Source: Sclerodactyla briareus (lineage: Eukaryota; Echinodermata; Holothuroidea; Dendrochirotida; Sclerodactylidae). From it: DNA of 64,000 nucleotides. The notes below the pieces were generated by a model. The model was not told the origin of the DNA. It was given only the letters and a program-made list of their open reading frames with translations, and did not search any database. How positions within the stretch are numbered: the first letter of the stretch is position 1; the number at the start of each line of letters is the position of its first letter. Below are positions 25,440 through 34,776 of the stretch, piece after piece. The stretch is taken from contig JAODTK010005849.1 of the NCBI GenBank assembly GCA_026419785.1, forward strand, positions 124,001 to 188,000, read 5' to 3'. A program made the translations under genes and the position numbers.

Positions 25440-26900
25440 ACAAGCAGCGCCACTAGGGAGCCCCCCACCGGCGCCCTCCGGTGGGGGGAGACTAAAGCAC
25501 TTCCAAGAAGCATGGGAGCGTGATCGATCGGGCGGGGTCCTGGGAGTGTGAGTGAGGGCCCAGATCGAGTGCACCTCGTCCCTGCCGCACGCTCTGGCCA
25601 AGAGACTCCGTCCTCGGAATCAGGTTTTTGTTTTTTTTCCCAAAAAAACGGCGGCGCCCCGCGAGGAGGAGCTGGCCTCCTCCTCGAGAGAAGGACGCCA
25701 TTGAACTTCTGCCTCGGGACATCACGGAACCGTTATTCCGATCCCGGTTCTTCCTGGCCTGGAAGAAGCAGAATCAATGGCGCCCCATCCTGAAACCTTC
25801 TGCCCTTCAACAAACGGTTGTGCGACCGAAGCGGTCCGGATGGAGTCCTAGCGCGGCTAGTTTTCCGCGCCTTCCGCCAGGCGGTGGGCGACGTCTATCG
25901 CCCTGCGAGACGCCTACTTTCACATCCCCATTCAGGCAGGAGATCGGCGATTCCTGCTTTCGCTACCGGGGACGCGGACTACCGATTCCGGTGCTCCCAG
26001 TTCGGATCTCTACTGCCCCACGCGTTTTCACGCATTACCCGGCGATTTCAGCCTTCCTCCGGCGGGCCGGGGGTAAACAGAGTTTGCGTACATCGATGAT
26101 TGGCTGGTCGTCGCAGCGAGCGAGACGAGGATTGACGCGCACAACATCTGAGGTGATCGCACTCTGCAGCGTCTAGGCTGGGGATCAATGGGGACAAGTC
26201 GGCCTCACCACAAAGCCAGTCGATAGTGGATTAGGGCGCACGCTCGGACTTTTGCGCCGCTCGCATCTTCCCTACACAGGAGCGGCTGGTCAGGATGGCG
26301 GCGGGGCAGCAGACCATCTCAGCAGGCCCCTGAAATCCCCAGAGCGCGTTGGGATGCGCCCCTTACAGCGTTACTTTTGGATCGCTACCAGCCCAGCTGT
26401 GGATGCGTGTCCCTCCCCATACAGCTTCGTGCGGAAGTTCAGGGACCCTTCTATCTGGTGGACAGAGATGCCAGTTGAGGCTCTGGGCAGGCCGTTCCGG
26501 GAGGGTAGCCCGCGGACGACCCACTGTCACGACACGCCTCATCCAGAGATTGGGGAGCGACGTGACCAACCCGCTTGTCTCTGGAACCCGGAGGAGAAGC
26601 CAGCTCCCATCAACCCCCTCGAGGGCCGAGGGCAGTGGCCAGAGGCGGATAGCCCACTGGCGGTCGGTCATGCGCGGCCACGTCGTCACAGCCTGTCAGC
26701 AGACAAATTTACTCGACCTGTGCTGGCGTAAATCCCCAATCGGGAGGGCGGGGACGAGGTCTCCGTCCCGCTTGCGCAAGGTATGGGTCCTCCGGACGTG
26801 CGACCTGACCTCGACGTTCGACTTCAAGGCCGACTGATTCTGAGGGGAGCTCAACGTCGTCGCGGATTCCCTCTCCCGCCCGGACCCGAACACAATGGAG
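25440..26900 (+). pseudogene. Reverse transcriptase and RNase H of DIRS-like element 1
   Basis: Blocks occur in RT order across shifting frames: PVGGRL-like entry (about 25460), KDAIELLPRD and SRFFL..KK.QWRPIL (25690-25800), the domain A motif RDAYFHIPIQAGDRRFL (25906-25955), YRFRCSQFG and the 'TAPRVFT' block (25980-26030), and the catalytic YIDDWLVVA (26089-26115), the DIRS version of the polymerase aspartate pair. RNase H follows: a damaged middle, then GGTRSPSRLRKVW-like sequence (26755-26795) and NVVADSLSRPDPNTMESL (26853-26905). These fit the family closely, but the frame changes at least ten times. The enzyme copies the element's RNA and removes the template strand. Confidence 0.8.
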
Positions 26901-27257
26901 TCTCTCCTAAGCGTGGGCGGACTACCTGTTCGGCGTCTTCGATCGCCCGCCGGGACCTGTTTTGCGAGGGGGGGGGGGGGGGCAGCGGAGAACGCCAAGC
27001 TACCGGATCTTCTTTCAGCCGCGTTCACCCCAAGGGGTGGAAGATCGATGCCTTACTTCGCGTCGCGGGACGGTCTCTTCGCGTATGCGTTCCCGCCGCG
27101 CAGCCAGATCAGCCGCGTGCTCACCCGGCTCCGCAGAGCAGCAGCGCGACCCTTCTGTAGTGCGCCGTGTTGCCGACTCAGCCGTGGTTTACCCTCCTAC
27201 TTCGGCTGCTAATCGACCTTCATCTTAGCTTCCGGTTTGCCGCCCCGCTGTACCAGC

Positions 27258-27302
27258 GGGGGGGGGGGGGGGGGGGGGGGCACCGGGGGGGGGGGGGGGG
27301 GG
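27258..27302. repeat. Long G homopolymers in DIRS-like element 1
   Basis: Two G runs of about 20 bases separated by CACC, between the RNase H and recombinase regions; another G run lies at 26970-26982. They interrupt coding and may be assembly artefacts or expanded G tracts. Confidence 0.9.
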
Positions 27303-27349
27303 CGAATCCCGCTATCACGACATCGGGACTCTGCGTCTTTCTGTTTGGA

Positions 27350-28345
27350 AGGTTACGGGACCGCCTCCAGGCAGAGGCCTTCACGACGGGGGATGCGACA
27401 TTGCCAGCAGAAGCCCGCAAGGACGCCACGCTTGCAACTTACGATTCGCGACTCACAAAGTACTGCAGCTGGGCACGCGTACACCGTTGTGATCCCTTGG
27501 CAGCTTCAGTAGGGGAATCTCCGGACTTTCCTGCTCTCCTCTTCGGGAAGGCAGGCATTCCTCCACTAGCCTAAATTTACCGCCCCGTGATTGCAGCGTA
27601 CACAGGTTTTCCCGACGGCTCGACGGTTGGGACTAGTCAAGCCATCACAGCTTTTGCGTCGCATGTTCCATGAGCGGCCGCCGACGAGGCGCCTCCCTCC
27701 CTCGTGGTCCCTCATGGACGTTCTTGCGGTCCTCACCGCGCCCCCCTACGAGCCGATGCATCGGCGACGCTGGAGCACACCACCCACAAGGCGTTGTTCC
27801 TCGTCGCGCGCGTTGGCCTCTGCGTCCGGTCAGATGCCTACACCGCTTACGCAGAGGAAGGCTTCTTCGACAGGAGCGGGAGGGCATCCGTCTCCTGCCC
27901 GATCCGGCCTTCCCCTCTAAAGACCAGTCGGTCTCTTTTACGCCACAAGAGATCTTCCTCCCCACGATCGCACGTTGTCCTCCAAGGAGGAGAATAAGCG
28001 CTGGTGCCCGTGCGGGCGCTCCGCTGGTATTTGGAGAAGTCGCGCGCTATCCCCCAGCCGAACAGCTCTTCCTGCTCCCGCAGAGACCATACTCACCGGC
28101 ATGAGGGATACCCTCTCCCGCGATTCGGGACCTCATTCGGCCACACGTCGACCAGGGCGAGGTTACCCGGGCCCACGATGTGAGAGGGCAGGCCTCCTCG
28201 CGGGCTTGGTTCCGCGGCGTTCGCCCTAAGACATATGGGCAGCGGCTTGGAAAACCCCGTAGACCTTTGTCAACCGCTACCTTACTGACACCATCTCTTC
28301 CGAGGCCGCCTCCGCTAGGGCAGTCCTGGGTCAGCCCGTCGCTCC
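27350..28345 (+). pseudogene. Tyrosine recombinase of DIRS-like element 1
   Basis: Reads DATLATYDSRLTKYCSWARV and HRCDPLAASVGE (27420-27512), the N-terminal core-binding region, then TGFPDGSTVGTSQAIT (27605-27650) and MFHERPPTRRLPPSWSLMDV (about 27663-27722). The C-terminal catalytic box has AHDVR (His at 28174-28176, Arg at 28183-28185) followed by SSRAWFRGV, and NRYLTD with the candidate nucleophile Tyr at 28278-28280. The first catalytic Arg region (27800-27840) is scrambled by indels. In DIRS elements this enzyme inserts the circular DNA copy. The frame is broken throughout. Confidence 0.8.
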
Positions 28346-28457
28346 TCCCCTACGGCTCCTCCACCACGATGCCCACCAAACGCGTCCTCCATCACGGTCG
28401 CCACCCATTCATCTCCTCAGGAGTGAAGGCCTCACCGCCCCAGCTCCCTGTGCTAGG

Positions 28458-28562
28458 CTGGTGCATAGTCCATGTGGGGTAAGTGTAATACATAATAATT
28501 CTCCAAAGAACAGAACGGTTTTGGGATCTGGATTAGAATACTTACCCCCACATGGGACGTTC
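28458..28562 (+). repeat. Internal complementary region of DIRS-like element 1
   Basis: Immediately after the recombinase, GTCCATGTGGGGTAAGTGTA recurs as in the right terminal repeat (28720 region). CTCCAAAGAACAGAACGG (28501-28518) is the reverse complement of the repeat's outer end (CCGTTCTGTTTTGGAG, near 28759-28774). CTTACCCCCACATGGGAC (28542-28559) is the inverted form of the first motif. This palindrome-like block complementary to both termini is the DIRS internal complementary region, used as a bridging template for circle formation. Confidence 0.75.
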
Positions 28563-28647
28563 CACCCTTCCTTCCCCGCTTCGGCCATCACGGCGGCACC
28601 TTTCGGGCTGCAAGCCCCTTCGGTCGCCGCAAGCCTGGAAAAAAAAG

Positions 28648-28775
28648 GACGATGGGGTGACCAACCAGGATTTGTGTAATTGCCAGAAGCTCAACATGGC
28701 AATGGGGTGGGTGCATAGTCCATGTGGGGTAAGTATTCATAATTCACAGATTCCCAACCCGTTCTGTTTTGGAGA
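28648..28775 (-). repeat. Right inverted terminal repeat of DIRS-like element 1
   Basis: Contains GGACGATGGGGTGACCAACC, then GAAGCTCAACATGGCAATGG and GGTGCATAGTCCATGTGGGG, the inverse of the left repeat. The outer limit is inferred from the match of 28759-28774 to the internal complementary region. TMEM245 exon E begins about 30 bp further on. Confidence 0.8.
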
Positions 28776-28806
28776 GTATGAGTTCACTGCTTTGCTTCAC
28801 TCACAG

Positions 28807-28916
28807 ATTTCGTTCCACTGGGATAAACTGAAAGAGCGTGTAGCCGACCGGAATCTGCGATCATACCCGACGAAGTACACAAAGCTGTCGGCTTCTTCTT
28901 GGAGGGTGATAAGATG
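28807..28916 (+). CDS. TMEM245: TMEM245 exon E (cytosolic helix)
   Basis: Acceptor TTCACTCACAG ends at 28806; donor ATG|GTGAGT begins at 28917. Phase is 0. The exon encodes ISFHWDKLKERVADRNLR and then, after a one-base deletion near 28860, IIPDEVHKAVGFFLEGDKM. Both halves match the family pattern of a Trp-containing helix followed by a 'GLGKFLL..D' type segment. Adding one base gives 111 nt, exactly 37 codons. It lies only about 30 bp after the 3' inverted terminal repeat of DIRS-like element 1, which supplies or abuts part of the upstream intron. Confidence 0.75.
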
Positions 28917-30035
28917 GTGAGTTCCTGCTTGGGCCCTGCCTGTTTTGGGTTCCCCATTCTATGCTACTCACATGAAGATGGTGATGGTGTCCCCTCCGGT
29001 CATCTGTGTCTAGAGATTGATTCTAAAGGCAGATGGTCATGTCAATGTTCATTAACTTTATATTCATTACCTTATGCAGCCCAAACCACCAGACCATATT
29101 TCAGCCGATTCGAGTGCGCCCATAAGGCATATTAGATATTGCAAAATTCACCTTGTGACACAAGGGGGGGGGGACATTGGGAATCCCTGTAATTACAGAC
29201 ATTGTATAACATGTACTTCTGGGAACTCTGTTACAAACACACTATAGATGAAATCCAAATGGAAACGGACAAGAAACGTTCACAAGATATTGGAGAATTA
29301 TCTTATGTTATCATTGTTAAGATACGGCATTCACTGTGTGGAGTCTATGGAAGCCTCTGCATCGTTCCCCTATGATGTCATAGATTATCAAATTCCCTAA
29401 ACTCCCAAAGAAATGGAAATAGTTTGCATGGCAACACGCTAAAACCTCCAAATTTGGGGTGTGGGGTTCTGATATGTCCTCTTTTCACCTGTGAGTTGGT
29501 TTGAAGGGAATCTGGCACATGACTATTGGCCCTTAAACACATCATCAGGTATATATATATATATATATATACATAATAAAGAGCGGTACACCATTCCCCC
29601 TCCTCGTCCCTTTATTCACAAGAAGCCCCCTCCACACTTGGGGAAGCTGAGGGGAGGGGAATTCAGTTGGTTCACTGCACCCATCCATCAGAGGAGGTCG
29701 ATCAGGTGGTGAGAAATAACCAAAACTTTGCTTCTGCATTCATTCATAGATTTATTCCTGCTGTCATTCAGCCAGAACATAGATTTCACATCAAACCATG
29801 GGATCTCTTCAAACATGGAATACTGGAGTATCGACCAACTGCGAGAAACCTGTCATCAAAATACTTGTACTGCAATACCAGTGTCTGTAATCGAATTGGT
29901 ATAAGTAGAACACTGAGACAGTTTCAGTCATTGTTTGGTAGGAAATGTCTTTTCAGATAGTACCTTCTACCCGAGAACAAAACTGTTGAGTTTCATTTTT
30001 ACTGACTCATCCTTTCCAATCATTAGAGTCCTAAA

Positions 30036-30452
30036 TTAAAGGGCAAGTCCAGCAAAAAATATTTAAATGTCATATGATTGTGCATTGAAAATCTGCCAAG
30101 CAAACTGTTTCATGTTCATAGCTTGTTCGGGTTTTAAAGTTACAAATTTCTAAAGATTATTAATTTATCACTGCGTAGTTGGCAATTTTGCAAGTTGGCA
30201 ACATTTGATGTCGTCATATCTACAAATTTTAAGGAAAAGGTTTTATGTCTTAACTTTTCCCTGATATTGGTAGATAGAAATCATAAATGTTTGCCATTTG
30301 CCAAAATCACCAGATTATATGAAAGTTTGTGAGGAGCTAATAATCTCCCAACCGAACATGCTATCAACTGGACAATGATATTTGAATGATTTTTTTTCAT
30401 TCTCTTTAACATTATAACATACAGTATTAATTTGGGTGGACTTTGCCTCTAA
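30036..30452. mobile_element. TTAA-tipped miniature TIR element, family 2, copy 1
   Basis: Left tip TTAAAGGGCAAGTCCAGCAA; right tip TTTGGGTGGACTTTGCCTCT then AA. It is 417 bp with no coding. Shares TTCATGTTCATAGC and TTGGCAACATTTGATG interior blocks with the copy at 55042-55468. TTAA-type ends suggest a piggyBac-related non-autonomous element. Confidence 0.72.
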
Positions 30453-30859
30453 TGTAATCGGTATGAGGGCATATACTAGAACAGTGCTTGGCTGCCTGTG
30501 GCCACCTCAGCCTCTGAGCCTGTTGTCTGTCAATGCCGAGGCTGCAGAGCCACAACTTCCATTACCATTGTGGGCATACATGTAGTATCCAGAATCTAAT
30601 GAGGCTGGAGTGGGAAATTGACCTTTTAAGTCCCCATCCAGTGAGTGTTCAGTGGGAATCTCAGCATGCAGCTGTTCTTCTAAGCGGATTCTGAATTTGG
30701 AGCCCCTAGTAGGCTGTTACTTAGGCGATATGATTGGTGCAGGTGGAGGTGCAGGGGAAAATTCTGTGACTAGGATTAGGAGTGGTGGAGAAAGTTGCAG
30801 AGACGTTCCACTGCCACTTCCAAGGTGTTCTCTTTGCGTATGAAGGGGGAGAGTCTTGT

Positions 30860-31205
30860 GTTAGAAGTAGAAGTGTAGTACTCTATGGTAGTGAAACTTA
30901 GGCAGTTAAAGAAGAAGACTCGATTAATTTGAGAGAAGTGATATGAGGATGGTCAGATGGATTTGTGGAGTTACTTAAAGGATAGGAAATCTTCAATTGA
31001 GCTAAGGGATCCTTGGGTCTTGGTTATATATTTGTGCGGTCTTAAAGTCGCTACTAGAATGGTTCGGTCATGTTGAAAGGATGGAGGATGTTAACTGGGT
31101 TAAGAGGTCGTAGAGAGATCACGGTTACTGGTAGTCGTAGGAGAGGTAGGCCTCGCAGGACTTGGGACAAGTTTGTTCGTAGTGACCTCGCTGTCAAAGG
31201 TATAG
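30860..31205 (+). pseudogene. Non-LTR reverse transcriptase C-terminal fragment
   Basis: In shifted frames: VVLYGSET-like (30878-30900), MRMVRWICGVT (30942-30975), EWFGHVERMED (31056-31090), TGSRRRGRPRRTWDKFVRSD then LAVKG (31129-31200). This is the typical C-terminal tail of endonuclease-reverse transcriptase LINE proteins ('LRWFGHVERM', 'GRPR.TW'). Only the last part is present. It is a different lineage from the fragment at 5430-6600. Confidence 0.75.
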
Positions 31206-32129
31206 ACGTGCCCTAGCCATAGACATATATACGTAGAAGTAACATGGCCCATATGTTACTGGCAACATTTGCAGCCAATTGAACGCGCGGGGGATGCTGG
31301 GAAATGCACCCAAAAGAAACCGTTCGGCAAATTGGTACATGCAGTAAACCAACGTGTTTTCAATGGCGAGCAATGATACGCCAATTATGCGGCTAAATTA
31401 TGAAATATTGAGGCAGGGTATGGTGCAATTATACGCATTTAATTTCTTTAAGAATTCATTGTTCTGAGATTTTGCGAAAGTTCTTAGCATTGGGCTGTTA
31501 GATTTTGCAGGATGTAGGCATCTGTTGTGCTACCCCTTCCCACCTTGATAATTAAAGCGAGTCGTACTGGAGCATAATCTAGGCTTAGCGTTAGGCCTAC
31601 GTAGCTTGCGATGTCTGGCCCGATGCGAAGAACTACACATAGGCAGGCATACTCGACAACACTAGGTGAATGATATGACATGACCAAATCCTGTTGCAAC
31701 AAGGGTAGCCCAATTACCTAGCCCACTTTTTGAACCCAATTCAAGTCAGTGGAATCTAGCTAGGCCTTGTGAAGATGTATTGCACACAATGGAGCTGATG
31801 ACCAATAGTTCTAGCAGAGCAAAATTGCATAGACCATTGGTATGAACTGCAGATTATACCCAGCCAATAAGTAGTGCGGTGGCAAAACAATGAAATTCCC
31901 AGCTATTCAAGTCCACGGGTGCGCCCAAAAGAAGGCCTTAACAAAAACTACAAACCAAAAACTTCTGAGGCAGCAGCGGCGCCTACAGGGAGTGCTGGCT
32001 GTGGCTGGGAACGGAGGTCGCTTACGAGACCCGCGACCACCAATAGGTTCTCACTTAGATCTAAACCCTCTCATTCCCATCCCCCACCCCCACCTCCCTT
32101 CCCCCGTTTTCATGATTGCTGAATGAGGT

Positions 32130-32257
32130 CCCGTTTAAAAAACCACAGGCAGAAATGGAATAAAAGCTGTGGGACAGGGACAACTAATGGGTCCAAGAAT
32201 GACTTGTTTGATGGGCTGCCAGAGGCAGTGCCTCAAGTGATGTTTAGTCAGGGGCAT
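32130..32257 (+). other. Candidate exon of unknown assignment
   Basis: An open frame from an AG at about 32129 to a strong donor (GTGC|GTAAGTAT, near 32257), reading QKWNKSCGTGTTNGSK then NDLFDGLPEAVPQVMFSQGH. The 'LPEA' block and the location could fit the missing TMEM245 luminal loop, but similarity is too short to claim. The acceptor has a poor pyrimidine tract. It could be chance. Confidence 0.25.
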
Positions 32258-33454
32258 CATGTGCGTAAGTATCTTAACCCTCCATCGGGCAAATCATTGT
32301 GTCCTACCGCCTCTGCGTGAGTATTTCTGTCTTTATACTACCTTTTGGGGTCTATGTTTTGGAGGTTTCATGATCATTCAGTCTTTGGTTTTCCTTCAGT
32401 TCTGGAGGTCTAAGTTCTTTTAGGCACACCCATCAGGTACACCGTTGCCAGCAGTGGCCTGATTTTTTTCTTCAAATGGTAACTTGCCGGAGCAGGAGGA
32501 TCCTCCATCAAAGGCCCAGGCAAGGGGCAGACCGGGATGCTGCACCTAATTGTCAGCAGCGAATATAACTCAGAAGCTAAATCAACGGAAAGTGAATTGG
32601 GGAAGACTGAGCATTGATTGGTAATTAGTAAATTATTGGCTGCAACAAAAAAAATTGTGAGTCAACATGGGTCATGTAAATGATGATGCGATATATTTTC
32701 ATTTCATTTCTTTGGTCAGGTCATTTTAAGGACAAATTACTGTGAGCTTAAATCTTCATTGGTGCAGGCCCTGATGAGATCTTGTATGGTTTCCTGTTGA
32801 ACTGCTAGCCAGCACTGTACAACAGCATAGGCTGCCCTAGACTCGAGATGAACAAATGCATTGCTTTCATGACGCGCTTTTCTCAAGTTGTCTGCCTATA
32901 TAGATACAATAATCAGTCGGAAAAGGAATGTTCTGACCAAGCCTGTGCAAGGGGAGTATAGGCTATAACATGCCCAAAAATCCCCAACATTGATCCATCA
33001 AAACTGGAGCAGAGTGGGTTAAGCATGTTGCTGTAAAGGCTGTAACTGTTTGAAAGCACTTCTTAGTTAGGACTCTTCTTGCTGCCTTCTCTTACTCTTT
33101 TGATCAGTCAATTAAAAGTAATTTAACTCTTCGAACTGGGGACTGAACTATGGAAGCATCTCAGTGCGCATTTAAGGAGCTTTGTGAGCAGTGCTGGGGA
33201 GTCAAAGGCCCCTAGCAACACTAAAAACAGGAAGACTGCTTTTGAAGCATGTGAGTGATCCTTGTTATATTAGGTTGATTGTAGCTATTAGATAACAGAC
33301 ACTTTCTTGGATTATAATACAGGAAATGCAATTAAAATTATACACTGTTGTGATTTTGGTACAGATTGTATTTTGAATCTTTCTCAGAGATGAGATATGA
33401 TATAAAGATACATGCATGTTCGATACATATTAAAGGAAATAGGATTAGCATGGT

Positions 33455-34776
33455 CGGCTCGAATTAAAAGTTGGAAGGGCAAAGGCAATTTTATGAGGGC
33501 AATGTAATATTGCCTTCGGTTACATTAAAAATGGCAGGGCACCAAGGCAATTTAGAACATCTTTTAAGGGCGAGCAAGGCAATCTGAAAAGAAGGACAAG
33601 GCAAGAAGCGGCAAATTTGAAAATTACCGCAAAATGTTCAATTGTAACTGTGTAACTCTCTCATCATACTACGTACCATGATAGCGACGCTCAGTGTATT
33701 CTTGTCGGTCGGTAAACGCTCGAATTGACAATGATTTTACAACTTTTAATTAATTTACTCTACATACTCAAATGAGATGTTTTTTTATTTCCCAGGAAAA
33801 ACAAATGTGCTTTTGGCAATAATAATTCATAATTCACGCGTATCATGTAGAACTACTGATATATTGCAATTGAAATGTGATTTTAACAAAAGTTTCATCG
33901 CGCGAAGGAAAACTCGCGAGCAACTACAATCATGACCTACAGTATGCCTCTCAAATCCCCCACACACAAATACGTACTGTACAGCGTACAGTACTTTTGT
34001 AGCGTGCTGACCGCCGCCATAGGCTAGCGGCTAGCCGCTGTCTGCATGCTGCCACGAACCAGTTCGAACCAGTTCAACAACCATGTGCCACAAGCACTGC
34101 AATGCATAGCAGTAATCTAAGCTCAGAAATGAATGTACAATTCATGTGACTTACCGAAGGCCGTCGACGGGTGCATTCCATACTGCCGTTTTAATTATAT
34201 GTAATGTGTGGGCAGCGTCGGAGGGCCGCCGGACGGGTTGAACGTTATTATGCACTTTATTATTGATTCCACTACCAGTTCCGACGACAGAAATATAGTA
34301 CCAGATGTTTGAAGGATAATATCCGATTATTAAAAGTGCGATGCGGAGCGAAGAATCCGAAGGGCCTAACTCGAATAAGTGTCCGTTTACAGTTGCGGTT
34401 AATATAATAGCTCCAGGGTTGCGTGTCAGTCAAGTTTTACTTCACTACGCAATAGTACCGGTACAATTGGAACCATACACGGAAATATACGGATGTATGG
34501 GCACAAACCGATACAATACATGAAGAAAGGACTAATCATGCAGAATTGAGTAGAATGAAATGTGGAGGAAATTCATGACACTTTCACATGGAATGGGCCC
34601 GAGATTCAATGGAACTTTCGAAGTTGATTGGAGGGTATTATCGCTAGTTGAGAGGGGGAGGGCACCAACGGCAATGAGCTATTAGGACGGCAGTCATGCC
34701 GTCGGTGAAGCTGGATGTTTGAAGCATGAAATGTAAGGGCATCACGGCAAATTGCCGTCAGTTAATTCGAGGCCTG
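33455..34776. mobile_element. hAT-like non-autonomous element, copy 2 (inverted)
   Basis: 1322 bp in the opposite orientation to 17765-19057. Starts CGGCTCGAATTAAAAGTTGG (damaged tip) and ends CAGTTAATTCGAGGCCTG. The inner blocks (AAGGCAATTT..GGGCAAT, GGCAGGGCACCAAGGCAATT, CATTGTCAATT region, AACCATGTGCC/CACATGGTTGTTGAAC) match the inverse of copy 1 over the whole length. No coding frame. Confidence 0.65.

Larger units (their letters stand above)
22130..28775 (+). mobile_element. DIRS-like retrotransposon 1, near complete
   Basis: A GC-rich 6.6-kb block inside the intron between TMEM245 exons D and E. It has inverted terminal repeats (about 22140-22262 and 28648-28775). Three coding regions lie in the DIRS order: Gag-like, reverse transcriptase plus RNase H, and a tyrosine recombinase of the phage-integrase superfamily in place of a DDE integrase. 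An internal complementary region follows at 28458-28562. That combination defines the DIRS group, which integrates through a circular intermediate by recombinase without a target duplication. All reading frames are broken by many single-base indels and long G runs. It lies in the same orientation as the host gene. Confidence 0.88.
21164..28806 (+). other. TMEM245 intron D-E
   Basis: 7.6 kb, of which about 6.65 kb is DIRS-like element 1. The remaining 21164-22130 is AT-rich with nothing recognised. Without the element the intron would be about 1 kb. Confidence 0.7.

Noticed and set aside
29667..29960. A 97-codon open frame after exon E
   Set aside because: No match to the TMEM245 family, no matching splice sites and no recognised domain.
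31874..32126. Overlapping 78- and 82-codon open frames
   Set aside because: Two frames are equally open, there is no recognised motif, and the composition is Pro-rich at the end.
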